Assembly: GCA_042408195.1 (NCBI GenBank)
Contig: JBHOQL010000107.1
Span: 1 to 64,000, forward strand
DNA from: SpSt-600 sp042408195
GTDB lineage: Bacteria > Chloroflexota > Anaerolineae > SpSt-600
DNA: 64,000 bases
Direction: 5' to 3'
Of the stretch, positions 44,838 through 53,467 are shown piece by piece; the stretch's first letter is position 1, and the number at the start of each line of letters is the position of its first letter. The position numbers were made by a program, and so were the translations under genes. The notes below the pieces were generated by a model. The model searched no databases. It worked only from the letters and a program-made list of their open reading frames with translations, and was not told where the DNA came from.

Positions 44838-46646
44838 ATGGCATACGTTTACCATGGCCGATTGCTGCTAGTAGACCTTAACGAGTGTTCCATTCAAGAA
44901 GTCCCGGTGGAGGAAAAAGACGTGAGGGAATTCCTCATGGGGAGTGGACTTGGCGCTGAGCTCTTCCGCCGGGATGAAGCTTACCGAAAAGCTCCCCTTT
45001 CCCCTCAGAGCCCCCTTTATGTTATAAATGGTTTGCTCACAGGTTCTTTCATCCCGACTGCCTCCAAGACGAGTTTCTGTGCCCGCTCGCCCTTAACGAA
45101 AATCTGGTGCGAGGCGACAGTCGGGGGATATTTCGGTTCAATGCTCCGCTTTGCTGGTTACGATGGGATAATTTTCACGGGAAAAGCTGAAAAACCCCTT
45201 TACCTCTGGGTAACTGAAGGCAAGGCTGAGTTGCGCGATGCTTCACGCCTGTGGGGGCTGGATACCTACCGCACAGCAGAGGCCATCAGAGCCGAAACGC
45301 ACCCCAAGGCCCAAGTGGCTGCCATTGGTCCTGCAGGGGAGAATCAGGTTTTCACTGCCTCCGTAATGATCGGCGGCCTCGATGGGAGGGCTGCGGGGAG
45401 AGGTGGCATGGGGGCAGTGATGGGATCCAAAAATCTCAAGGCCATAGCTGCTTTCGGGACCGCGCGCCTCCGTTACTACAACGAGCAGGGCCTCAAGGAA
45501 GAGATCCGGCGAGTTAATCCCAGAATAAAGGAGAACACCGTCGCCCTTGGGATGTGGGGGACGGCAGGGGGTGTTCTCAGAGCTGAGGCCTACGGTGATT
45601 TCCCCCTGAAGAACTGGCGTGAAGGGAGCTGGCCCGACGGAGCCGCAAAAATCTCCGGTCAACGCATTCGGGAGACTATCTTCGTAAGGGATTACCGCTG
45701 CTTTGCTTGCCCCATCGCCTGCGGGAAAGACGTGAAACTCAAAAGAGGCGACCAAGAGGTCATAGTATCGGGACCAGAATACGAAACGGTGGCCGGGTTT
45801 GGGGGAATGTGTCTCATAGACAACCTTGAGGCCATAGCTGAGGCTAACGATCTATGCAATCGCCTGGGCCTTGATACTATTTCCGTATCGGCAACCATAG
45901 CTTTTGCTATAGAAGCCTTTGAAAGGGGACTCATCACCGAAAAGGACACAGGAGGATACGCCCTTCAGTGGGGCGACCCGGAAGGCGTTCTGAGCTTAAT
46001 AGAGGACATAGCTTACAAGAGGGGACTTGGAGAACTTTTAGCCATGGGTGTAAAGCGAGCAGCTGAAGCCCTGGGCCCCCAAGCTCAAGAATTTGCTGTC
46101 CACGTCAAGGGCATGGAAGTGCCATACCATGACCCGAGGGCCTTCACAGGGATGGCCCTCAACTACGCCACTGCCAACCGCGGAGCCTGCCATCTGGAAT
46201 CCCTCACGTACTGGGTAGGCTACGGAGTGAGAATAGATGAACTCTACATTCCTGAGGATTATCACCCTCATTCTTCCCGAGGCAAAGCCAGGATGGTGGT
46301 GGACTTTCAGAATTACATGACTCTCTACAACGCTCTGGGACTTTGCAAGTTTGCCGGAAGAGGCAATCTTCCGCCCAGTCTCCTGGCCCGTTGGCTCAAC
46401 CTTGCGCTGGGGTGGGAGGTTACGGGAGAAGAACTGATGGCCACGGGCGAGCGCCTCTTCAATCTCAAAAGGGCTTTAAATGTGGAAATGGGGATCACCC
46501 GGTCCGATGATACCCTACCCTCTCGCTTGCTGAAAGAGGCCAGGCCTTCCGGCGGAGCGGCCGGAGTACTCCCTGAACTTGAACTCATGCTGGAGGAATA
46601 CTACCAGATCCGAAAGTGGGATAAAAGAGGAAGACCTTTTATTTAA
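44838..46646 (+). CDS. Aldehyde:ferredoxin oxidoreductase family protein
   Basis: 602 residues from the ATG at 44838 (GAGGTG upstream). The upstream in-frame ATG at 44736 gives a 34-residue tail with no homology. The N-terminal AOR domain has FLMGSGLGAELF, TASKTSFCARSPLT and GRGGMGAVMGSKNLKAIA, which bind the two pterins. [4Fe-4S] cysteines are in CFACPIAC and LGLCKFAG, and AFTGMALNYATANRGACH is the second pterin region. It probably oxidises aldehydes to acids with ferredoxin using tungsten, or reduces acids to aldehydes in reverse. Its nearest relatives could be any AOR subfamily; the substrate is unknown. Confidence 0.93.
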   Translation: MAYVYHGRLLLVDLNECSIQEVPVEEKDVREFLMGSGLGAELFRRDEAYRKAPLSPQSPLYVINGLLTGSFIPTASKTSFCARSPLTKIWCEATVGGYFGSMLRFAGYDGIIFTGKAEKPLYLWVTEGKAELRDASRLWGLDTYRTAEAIRAETHPKAQVAAIGPAGENQVFTASVMIGGLDGRAAGRGGMGAVMGSKNLKAIAAFGTARLRYYNEQGLKEEIRRVNPRIKENTVALGMWGTAGGVLRAEAYGDFPLKNWREGSWPDGAAKISGQRIRETIFVRDYRCFACPIACGKDVKLKRGDQEVIVSGPEYETVAGFGGMCLIDNLEAIAEANDLCNRLGLDTISVSATIAFAIEAFERGLITEKDTGGYALQWGDPEGVLSLIEDIAYKRGLGELLAMGVKRAAEALGPQAQEFAVHVKGMEVPYHDPRAFTGMALNYATANRGACHLESLTYWVGYGVRIDELYIPEDYHPHSSRGKARMVVDFQNYMTLYNALGLCKFAGRGNLPPSLLARWLNLALGWEVTGEELMATGERLFNLKRALNVEMGITRSDDTLPSRLLKEARPSGGAAGVLPELELMLEEYYQIRKWDKRGRPFI

Positions 46647-47054
46647 ATCCGGCACATTCTCTTCTAATTGGCCGGAAAGTCTCTCTTACGGGCAAACCCG
46701 GAGTCAGCAGGGGAGGAAAACATAGGGTGGAGAGGAACTCTTCCTCGAAACCCAACTTTTTAAGTATTTAAAGCTCGGGCATGAGTTGGGACGGACAAGA
46801 CGATGGCAACAAAGTGGTCTGGGTCCTTTCTGCTATTTTCTCCTCATCTCGGGCCAAAAGCGATTATTTCTGTTTGAGCGAAGTAAAAGGGCCTAAATAT
46901 CCCTTGTCTGCGCAGACATTGAACCTGCCTATTTGCATAGCCGGCAGAGCCGGAAAAGATGTCAGCCTCTGAAACAAAGCGTAGGTAAAGGAAACAGGAC
47001 TTATTAAGCCTCAGGAGTTACGGGGTAGCGCTTAAATCCCTAGGGAGGTAGACC
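46647..47054. other. Intergenic region with 14-bp palindrome
   Basis: 408 bases without a supportable gene; a 63-codon frame at 46781-46972 has no ribosome site and no protein-like character. The perfect palindrome TGTCTGCGCAGACA is at 46905-46918, about 140 bases before the symporter start, a possible regulator site. No clear promoter was identified. Confidence 0.35.
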
Positions 47055-48413
47055 ATGAGGGAATTCAAGAAAATCCTGTTTTACATCCGCTATTCTCTGG
47101 GCAATTTCGCCAACACAATCGCCTATCAAGTCTTCGGCAACCGCATCCAGTTTTACTACGTGGACATTTTGGGACTGAATGCGGCGATCGCTGGAATGAT
47201 CTGGAGCCTTTACGGTGTCTGGAATGCCCTCAACGACCCACTCATGGGCCAAATTTCTGACCGAACTCGCACTCGGATGGGCAGACGCGTCCCTTACGTT
47301 CTTTTCGGGGCGATCCCGTTAGGTCTTTCGTTCTTCTTCCTTTGGACACCGCCAGGCCACAGCCCCCTCTTGTTAGCCATTTACTTTTTCCTCATTCTCT
47401 TCATCTTTGACGGCCTCTACAGCCTTACTTGGATTGCATATACCTCCTTGTTCCCGGAAATCGCAGTTACTGTGCGGGACCGAGTCAATTTATCGGCTGC
47501 ACGTGAGGTCCTGGCAGTCATCGCCCTCTTACTTTCTTACATTTTAGCACCTATCCTGGCCGAGACCATGGGATACATATGGATGGGAGCCATCATGGGG
47601 GCTACCATCGCACTTGGATACTTGATCTCAATTCTGGGCATCCGGGAACGTCCGCTGGCAAAAGAGGAGGACACTGTAAGCTTGCTCCAAGCCTTGAAAA
47701 TCGTCCTTTCCAGCCGTCCCTTTCGCTGGTTCCTGGGCGCCAACATGGCCAAAGAATACATCTGGCTGGTTCTGGCCGCGACACTCCCCTTCTGGCGCAA
47801 GTACGCCTTGGGCATCACGGGCAAGACCGAAATCTTCGGGATCATGATGAATCCTGGGGATGTGGAAGCAATCCTGCTGGGATTGCCCATATTGCTCACT
47901 GCGCCCTCCATCCTGCTTTGGCGCCCTATCGTTCCTCGCTTGGGCTATCGCAGGGCCTGGATTCTGGCCAGCTTTGCCTTTATTCCCGGTCTCCTGCTGA
48001 TGGCTTTCGCCCACAATTTCTACACAGGCCTGTTGGGGACTATCTTGGCCGCACCAGGGCTGGCAGGCTCCATGATCATGCCGTTTCCGGTCCTTTCGGA
48101 AATCGTGGACCACGATGCAGCCCAGCACGGCTACCGCCGGGAGGGTATATTCTTCGGAATGAATGCCGGGATCATCAAATTGGCTTTCTCCGCTCAAGGG
48201 CTCTTGTTCGCGGGAATAATGGCCGCTGCCGGATACGTAGCTGGAAGCGATGTCCAGCCTGCCAGCGCTATTTGGGGCATTCGCTTCCTCATCGGTATTA
48301 CACCGGTGATCGCTTGCCTCATTATCGCTTATTGCATGTACAAGTATCCTCTGGGAAGAACCCGCACGGTAAAGGAGATGCCCTTTCAGGAGATCGCACT
48401 GGCCGACGAATAA
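47055..48413 (+). CDS. GPH-family (MFS) cation symporter
   Basis: 452 residues, 12 predicted helices. FGNRIQFYYVDILGL and the loop DPLMGQISDRTRTRMGRRVPYVLFGAIP form the glycoside-pentoside-hexuronide family signature, and SLFPEIAVTVRDRVNLSAAR is the second conserved loop. It probably imports a sugar, glycoside or related organic solute with a cation. The next gene, 11 bases away, is a PLP decarboxylase, so the substrate may instead be an amino acid or amino-sugar acid. GGGAGGTAGACC precedes the ATG. Confidence 0.88.
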   Translation: MREFKKILFYIRYSLGNFANTIAYQVFGNRIQFYYVDILGLNAAIAGMIWSLYGVWNALNDPLMGQISDRTRTRMGRRVPYVLFGAIPLGLSFFFLWTPPGHSPLLLAIYFFLILFIFDGLYSLTWIAYTSLFPEIAVTVRDRVNLSAAREVLAVIALLLSYILAPILAETMGYIWMGAIMGATIALGYLISILGIRERPLAKEEDTVSLLQALKIVLSSRPFRWFLGANMAKEYIWLVLAATLPFWRKYALGITGKTEIFGIMMNPGDVEAILLGLPILLTAPSILLWRPIVPRLGYRRAWILASFAFIPGLLLMAFAHNFYTGLLGTILAAPGLAGSMIMPFPVLSEIVDHDAAQHGYRREGIFFGMNAGIIKLAFSAQGLLFAGIMAAAGYVAGSDVQPASAIWGIRFLIGITPVIACLIIAYCMYKYPLGRTRTVKEMPFQEIALADE

Positions 48414-48424
48414 GGAGGAGAACC

Positions 48425-49852
48425 ATGCCCATCCCACAGAAAGGCTTATCCAAGGAGGAAATTCTCACTGCACTGGAACGCTTCAAGGCCCACGACCTAA
48501 ACTGGAAAGCAGGGCGAGTGTGGGCATATGTTTATAATCCTGGGGACGAAATCCGCGAAGTGGTTGAGCAAGCTTATACAATGTTCCTCACCGAGAACGC
48601 CCTGGATCCGACCGTCTTTCCCAGCCTATTGCGGCTGGAGGTAGAGGTTGTCCGGATGCTGGCGGATTTGCTGAGAGGGGATGAAAATGTTGTAGGAAAT
48701 GTAACCTCCGGAGGAACGGAAAGCATCCTGTTGGCGGTAAAAGCGGCAAGGGACTGGGCCCGCGCCCAACGGCCTGAAATCACTATCCCGGAAATGGTGC
48801 TTCCGATGACTGCGCATGCTGCTTTCCACAAAGCTGCCCATTATTTTGGAGTTAAGCCTGTGATTGTTCCATTTAATCCTGAAACATACCGCGCTGATGT
48901 AGAGGCAATGCGAAAGGCCATCACCGAGAACACAATCCTCCTGGTCGCCTCCGCACCTTGCTATTCTCACGGAGTAGTAGACCCTATAGAAGAAATCGGA
49001 GCTCTAGCCCTGGAAAAGGGGTTGCTCTTTCACGTGGACGCTTGCGTAGGAGGCCTCCATCTCTCCTTCATGAGGAAGATGGGCTATCCGGTGCCCAACT
49101 TTGACTTCAGTGTACCAGGCGTCACGTCAATCTCCGTGGACATGCACAAGTACGGGTATGCAGCTAAGGGATGTTCCATCATCTTGTATCGAAACAAGGA
49201 GTTAAGACGGTACCAGATTTTCGCTTGCTCGGAAACCACAGGCTACGCCTTGATTAACCCCACTCTCCTTAGCAGCCGCACCGGTGCACCAATCGCCGGA
49301 GCGTGGGCAATCTTAAACTACCTCGGGGAAGAGGGGTATTGCCGCATTGTCCGAGCCGTACAGGAAGCCACCCAGAAGCTGATAGAGGGAATCAGTGCTA
49401 TAGAAGGGTTGCGGATCCTGGGCCAGCCGGATATGTGCATGTTCTCCTTCACCTCCGATACGGTAAACGTCTTTCTATTAGCGGATGAGATGCGGCGGCG
49501 AGGATGGTACCTACAGCCCCAGTTCTCCACCCCCCTCTCTCCGCGCAGCCTACATGTATCCGTGACTTACGGGACAATCCCCGCAGTAGATGCACTTCTG
49601 GCCGATTTACGGGATGCGGTGGAAGTGATCCAAAAGATGCCCGAGCCAGATCCGCAGCTCGTTCAAGCAATGGTTACAGTACTGCTGGAAAACCCTACTC
49701 CAGAAGCCATAGCCCATATGTTATCTGCAGCAGGCATTAAGACCACTGAGTTGCCTCGGGATATGGCTCTCATCAACGAAATTCTGGATGCACTACCCTC
49801 TGAAGTGGTCAATGACCTTTTGATCGGCTACTTTAATGACCTTTACGCATAA
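48425..49852 (+). CDS. Group II PLP-dependent decarboxylase / S1P-lyase-like
   Basis: 475 residues. Start ATG at 48425 behind AAGGAGGAGAACC; an open frame extending 282 codons upstream overlaps the symporter in another frame and is rejected. PLP features: GNVTSGGTESILLAV, HAAFHKAAHYF (ring-stacking His), HVDACVGG (Asp) and Schiff-base lysine in SVDMHKYGYAAKG. The layout matches glutamate decarboxylase, tyrosine decarboxylase or sphingosine-phosphate-lyase-like enzymes; the long C-terminal tail (about 395-475) is unusual. It either decarboxylates an amino acid or cleaves a phosphorylated amino alcohol. Pairing with a transporter suggests catabolism or amine production. Confidence 0.87.
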   Translation: MPIPQKGLSKEEILTALERFKAHDLNWKAGRVWAYVYNPGDEIREVVEQAYTMFLTENALDPTVFPSLLRLEVEVVRMLADLLRGDENVVGNVTSGGTESILLAVKAARDWARAQRPEITIPEMVLPMTAHAAFHKAAHYFGVKPVIVPFNPETYRADVEAMRKAITENTILLVASAPCYSHGVVDPIEEIGALALEKGLLFHVDACVGGLHLSFMRKMGYPVPNFDFSVPGVTSISVDMHKYGYAAKGCSIILYRNKELRRYQIFACSETTGYALINPTLLSSRTGAPIAGAWAILNYLGEEGYCRIVRAVQEATQKLIEGISAIEGLRILGQPDMCMFSFTSDTVNVFLLADEMRRRGWYLQPQFSTPLSPRSLHVSVTYGTIPAVDALLADLRDAVEVIQKMPEPDPQLVQAMVTVLLENPTPEAIAHMLSAAGIKTTELPRDMALINEILDALPSEVVNDLLIGYFNDLYA

Positions 49853-49863
49853 CAACTTAATAG

Positions 49864-49894
49864 GGCCTTGGCTCTAATGCGCTAACTCAAGGCC
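49864..49894. terminator. Possible bidirectional hairpin between convergent genes
   Basis: GGCCTTG and CAAGGCC form a 7-bp stem around a 17-nt loop midway between the converging decarboxylase and EcfT genes. No T tract on either side, so weak. Confidence 0.25.
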
Positions 49895-49918
49895 TATATG
49901 GGCTGGACTGGCCTGGTA

Positions 49919-50803
49919 TCAGAACCCGAACCACCGCAGGACCAAATCGGGTACCCAAAACCCTCCAATCCCCAAGCCAATTCGCACGAAGGTAGAGGCT
50001 ACCAATAGCAGCACGCTAAAGGCGATGAGGGCATAGTCTCGCGGCGCGTATCGCAACTCGTGAATCCATGTGCGGGGGCGCAGGCCGAAACAGCGCAGGT
50101 CCATCGCGTTGATGATGTCCTCCGCCCCAACGATCGCGTTGATGGTCACTGGAACGATGAGAGGAGCCATCTTCCGAATCTGAGCGATTAGCCCCCCTGT
50201 CAGTTTTTCAACCTCGTAACCCCGCGCTCGCTGTGCATCCAGCGTAATGCTGAAATCCCGCGCCAACGTAGGCACGAACCGGAAAGCCAAGTCCATGGAA
50301 AAGGCTACCTTATCGGGCAGCCCCAAATATCGGAAAGTTACCCCGTAGTGATTGGGGTTGAAAGTGTATGCCACGGGGATAAAGAGGGTGGCGACGGTAA
50401 GCATCCGAACCATCTGGCTTACAGCAAAGACCAATTTCTCCACCGTGATGGTAGGGTGGATCTCCCATCCCACCCTCGGGATGACCCACCGAACCTCCCA
50501 GATAACGTGGTAGCTCCCCCGCAGGACCTCCACAGGCCCGCCTCGCCCTGTTAGAACCGCGTTGATTCCGATGATAACCACCACCAGAATCAGAACAAAG
50601 GTCCATATCCGGCGGGTCTCCCGCCACGTCAGCCGACAAAGGAAATAATATACCAAGGTGAGGCCGAAGAAAAAGAGCAAAAACCGCAGATCCCAGAACT
50701 GGATCACCGAAAAGAGGACAGCCAGCATAAAGATCCACCGCGCTCGCGGGTCCAACTTTTGGATGAAGGTATTGCGCTCCCGGTAACGCCACGAGACCAG
50801 CAT
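49919..50803 (-). CDS. ecfT: ECF transporter transmembrane component EcfT
   Basis: 294 residues with five to six membrane helices and the two coupling-helix motifs that dock on the ATPases: AQRARGYEVE (about 194-203) and AMDLRCFGLR (about 235-244). This is the T-component of an energy-coupling-factor vitamin or metal importer. AGGAGG precedes the ATG. The preceding intergenic space carries a strong hairpin. The gene follows the S-component and ATPase genes in one direction, as for a dedicated (group I) ECF system. Confidence 0.92.
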   Translation of the reverse strand: MLVSWRYRERNTFIQKLDPRARWIFMLAVLFSVIQFWDLRFLLFFFGLTLVYYFLCRLTWRETRRIWTFVLILVVVIIGINAVLTGRGGPVEVLRGSYHVIWEVRWVIPRVGWEIHPTITVEKLVFAVSQMVRMLTVATLFIPVAYTFNPNHYGVTFRYLGLPDKVAFSMDLAFRFVPTLARDFSITLDAQRARGYEVEKLTGGLIAQIRKMAPLIVPVTINAIVGAEDIINAMDLRCFGLRPRTWIHELRYAPRDYALIAFSVLLLVASTFVRIGLGIGGFWVPDLVLRWFGF

Positions 50804-50825
50804 CCGTCCTCCTGGGTTGGTTTAC

Positions 50826-50850
50826 AGCGGCGGCCTAAAAGGCCGCCGCT
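50826..50850 (-). promoter_or_regulatory. Strong hairpin between ecfS and ecfT
   Basis: A perfect 10-bp G/C-rich stem (AGCGGCGGCC/GGCCGCCGCT) with a 5-nt loop lies between the S-component stop and the EcfT ribosome site. On the minus strand no T tract follows, so it may act as an RNA processing, stability or partial-termination element that adjusts subunit ratio. Confidence 0.5.
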
Positions 50851-50864
50851 GATGGACCCTTAAT

Positions 50865-51413
50865 TTACCGCCCGGTCCGGGCGGTTATGGCGCTGTAGGC
50901 AATCATCAAGATGGGCACCAGGATAACACCATTGACGACGTCCGTCAAGCCTGCGGGCAAAAAGTAGCCAACAAGGGCTGTCCTGAGGTCAATCCCGGAG
51001 ACCCATATCTCCGAAAGTGATGCTAAGAGCATTCCCACAATCGCGCCCAAGGCAGAAAAGATATCGGCAATGACTAAGGACCGAGTGCTGCGGAAATCCC
51101 GAATTAGAAGCCCCGCGAATCCCGGGATCAGCCCCATGATGCCGTTGCCCAGGTCCCACCAAAACCAGAAGCCCCAGCCGGAGAGGGCATCACCAATGAT
51201 GTTCCCCAAGAAACCGCTGATAAAGCCCACCCATGGCCCAAAGGCAACGCCGAAGAACATGGGGATACAAACGGCAGGACGAAAGGCTATGTTGCCTGCG
51301 GCGGGAAGGGCTAACATGTTTGTGGCAAAGGAGAGGACGCCATAGAGAGCCGCCCCTAGTGCCGCAAGGACTATTTAGCGAGTCCCAAAGGCATACCACT
51401 TTTTCTCTCGCAT
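50865..51413 (-). pseudogene. ECF transporter S-component with in-frame stop
   Basis: A membrane protein of 182 codons begins at the ATG at 51413 behind AAAGAGGTTACC. Residues 1-12 read MREKKWYAFGTR, then TAA at 51377-51375; the same frame continues IVLAALGAALYGVLSF and stays open to 50865. The rest has six helices with GNIAFRPAVCIPMFFGVAFG and a GFWFWWDLGNG loop, typical of substrate-binding S-components. The stop may be a real mutation, a sequencing error or a strain variant. Restart at the internal ATG (51317) would lose the first helix. Substrate not identifiable. Confidence 0.75.
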
Positions 51414-51425
51414 GGTAACCTCTTT

Positions 51426-53048
51426 TTATGAAAATTTTGCAACCGCATGGGCCAGGGCTTCCGCCCTCATAAAACGGCCCGTCTGCGGCAAATACTCCAG
51501 GTTCAATCGCAAAAGGGACGTGGGCACAATCCGGCACCGACGCAGACGGTCTATGTCCGCTAGAACGGCCTCCGGCGCACCGTCGGCAACGATTTCCCCT
51601 TCCGCCATGAGTATAACCCGATTTGCGTAGCAGATAGCCAAGTCCAGGTCATGGGTAACAAACAAAACTGCTGCCAAGTCCGGCATCCGAAGAATAGAAT
51701 CCATGAACGCCATGTAATTCCAGTAATCCTGGCCTGCCGTCGGCTCATCCATGATCAGGATTCGGGACCCCATTGTCAGGATGGCTGCAATGCTCACTCG
51801 CTTTTGCTGCCCAAAAGAGAGGGCCAGAGGCGGGTAATCCTCCTGTCCTCTCAGGTTGACAACCTCCACCGCCCGAGCAATTCCTGCGGCAATTTCCTCC
51901 GGCGAAAAGCCTAAGTTCTTCGGTCCAAAGGCCAATTCCTCCCTAACCGTTGGGGCAAAAAGCATGTGGCTTGGGCTTTGGAAAACATAACCAACGGTAT
52001 GGGCTAGCTGGGCCACACTCAATTCCCGAGTGTCCCATCCCTCCACCAGCACCCGGCCGCGTCGAGGCTTAAGAAGACCAATGACGTGCTTGACTAGCGT
52101 CGTCTTCCCGGCACCGTTAGGGCCTAGTATGGCGATGATGTCTCCCCGATAAATGGTCAGGTTAACATCGCGGATGACCGGTGGACCCTCCTCGTCGTAA
52201 GCGAAGGTCACGTTCTCAAAGACCACAAGGGGTTCACGACCGTTAGGCCGGATAGCGGGTTCAAAGGTAGGAGGTGAGGCCTTGACAGCACGCTGAAAAA
52301 CCAGAGGTGCGGGCAACTTTACCTCCTGGTAGTCCACCGCTTCCGTCATCCTTTCCGGTGGGCCCTCGTAGATTACCCGTCCGTCCCGCATGAATAGGAC
52401 ACGGTCAGGCCGGATGCTCAGAGCGTCCTCCACTCGGTGCTCCACCAGCAAAATACTGATGCCCTCGTCGGCTAAGTGGCGGAAGAGAGCCAAAGCTTCT
52501 TGCGCGCTGACAGGATCCAGGTTCGCCAGCGGCTCGTCCAACAGCAAAATCCGGGGCCGCATTGCCAGAACCCCTGCCAGAGCCACTTTTTGCTTTTCAC
52601 CACCAGAAAGGTAGAAAGTCTCCCGGTCCCGAAGGTGAGAGATGCCCAGGTGCGCTAAAACCTCGTCCACCCGCCTGAGGATTTCCGACCGAGACAACCC
52701 CAGGTTTTCCAGGCCAAAAGCCACTTCGTTGAGAACGAAACTCCCCACAATCTGCCGCTCCGGATCCTGCAAAAGCGTCCCCACCTGTTGGGAGAGTTCA
52801 GGCATGCTCATGGAGCGGGTATCCCGACCGTAGAGCAGAATCCGTCCTTGGAGTTCGCCTTTGTATGTGCGAGGGATCAGTCCGTTGATACAACGGATGA
52901 GAGTGGTCTTCCCACAGCCGCTAGCCCCGGCAACCAGCACGATTTCCCCTGGTTTCAGAGCAAAGGAAACATCTTTAATGGCAGGCTCCGGTCGGGCTCG
53001 ATAGCGGAAGCTCAAATTCTCAATTAACAGAGGTAGTTCTCCGGACAA
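51426..53048 (-). CDS. Fused ECF ATPase (two ABC domains, EcfA1-A2)
   Basis: 540 residues, two ABC ATPases in one chain. Domain 1 (1-240): Walker A GASGCGKT, signature LSGGEKQKVALAG, Walker B ILLLDEP. Domain 2 (about 275-505): Walker A GPNGAGKT, an altered signature LSFGQQKRVSIA, Walker B ILIMDEP. Each has the Q-loop and the switch histidine (VEHR, VTHD). It energises the S and T components encoded downstream. Start is TTG with GGGAGGGAG upstream. The fusion guarantees a heterodimer-like ATPase pair. Confidence 0.92.
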   Translation of the reverse strand: MSGELPLLIENLSFRYRARPEPAIKDVSFALKPGEIVLVAGASGCGKTTLIRCINGLIPRTYKGELQGRILLYGRDTRSMSMPELSQQVGTLLQDPERQIVGSFVLNEVAFGLENLGLSRSEILRRVDEVLAHLGISHLRDRETFYLSGGEKQKVALAGVLAMRPRILLLDEPLANLDPVSAQEALALFRHLADEGISILLVEHRVEDALSIRPDRVLFMRDGRVIYEGPPERMTEAVDYQEVKLPAPLVFQRAVKASPPTFEPAIRPNGREPLVVFENVTFAYDEEGPPVIRDVNLTIYRGDIIAILGPNGAGKTTLVKHVIGLLKPRRGRVLVEGWDTRELSVAQLAHTVGYVFQSPSHMLFAPTVREELAFGPKNLGFSPEEIAAGIARAVEVVNLRGQEDYPPLALSFGQQKRVSIAAILTMGSRILIMDEPTAGQDYWNYMAFMDSILRMPDLAAVLFVTHDLDLAICYANRVILMAEGEIVADGAPEAVLADIDRLRRCRIVPTSLLRLNLEYLPQTGRFMRAEALAHAVAKFS

Positions 53049-53107
53049 AGCTCCCTCCCTATAACGACCTTACAAAACAGCATTCGTACGAAGTGGGTCT
53101 TCAAAAT

Positions 53108-53119
53108 GTTAGCGCTAAC
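53108..53119. promoter_or_regulatory. LacI-type palindrome in the ECF operon leader
   Basis: GTTAGCGCTAAC is a perfect 12-bp palindrome with the central CG typical of LacI/GalR-family operators. It lies about 140 bases downstream of the promoter start and 60 bases before the ATPase gene, where a bound repressor could block elongation. No LacI-family gene is in the window. Confidence 0.45.
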
Positions 53120-53265
53120 TACTGGGCAAAACGAGAACCGCCCCGGTGTTGCCAAAGAGATGCAGACAATGCAGCTGCGGCCTCGGGGGATCATCCCCCC
53201 CCATCAATTGCTAAGTTTTACCATTCACTGGCCTTTTTAGGGCTGAAATCGCCGTCGGCAGTAAA

Positions 53266-53294
53266 ATTATATACCTATCAGGCAAGAGTAGCAA
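53266..53294 (-). promoter_or_regulatory. Promoter of the ECF transporter operon
   Basis: Minus strand TTGCTA (53294-53289), 17-base spacer, perfect TATAAT (53271-53266). The leader to the first gene is about 210 bases and holds several G/C hairpins (GGGGGGGGATGATCCCCC near 53186-53203). I could not match it to a known riboswitch. From 53295 to 53467 nothing else is seen. Confidence 0.72.
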
Positions 53295-53467
53295 CTTACT
53301 AATTGGGGCCAAGGCCTTTCCCTTTCGCTTAATTGTCCGCAAAATCAAACACATCACCTCGAGCCCTAACTAACTGAGGAGCCGAGGCTGCAAGCTATTT
53401 CGGGCCCGCTTGCATATGTAAAGCTCGGGAAAACAGCGTTAAAGTTGCCAAGCAAGAGGGGAAAAGC

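Noticed and set aside
46647..47054. Riboswitch upstream of the symporter
   Set aside because: I could not match any conserved core (TPP, cobalamin, FMN, SAM or Moco) by eye, and no terminator is present.
47579..48424. Long open frame on the plus strand continuous with the decarboxylase but overlapping the symporter
   Set aside because: Composition is Gly/Arg/His-rich and has no family resemblance; it is the shadow of the symporter gene. The decarboxylase has its own ATG and a strong ribosome site at 48425.
53049..53265. TPP or cobalamin riboswitch in the ECF leader
   Set aside because: The conserved boxes of these classes are absent; only generic hairpins and the LacI-type palindrome are seen.
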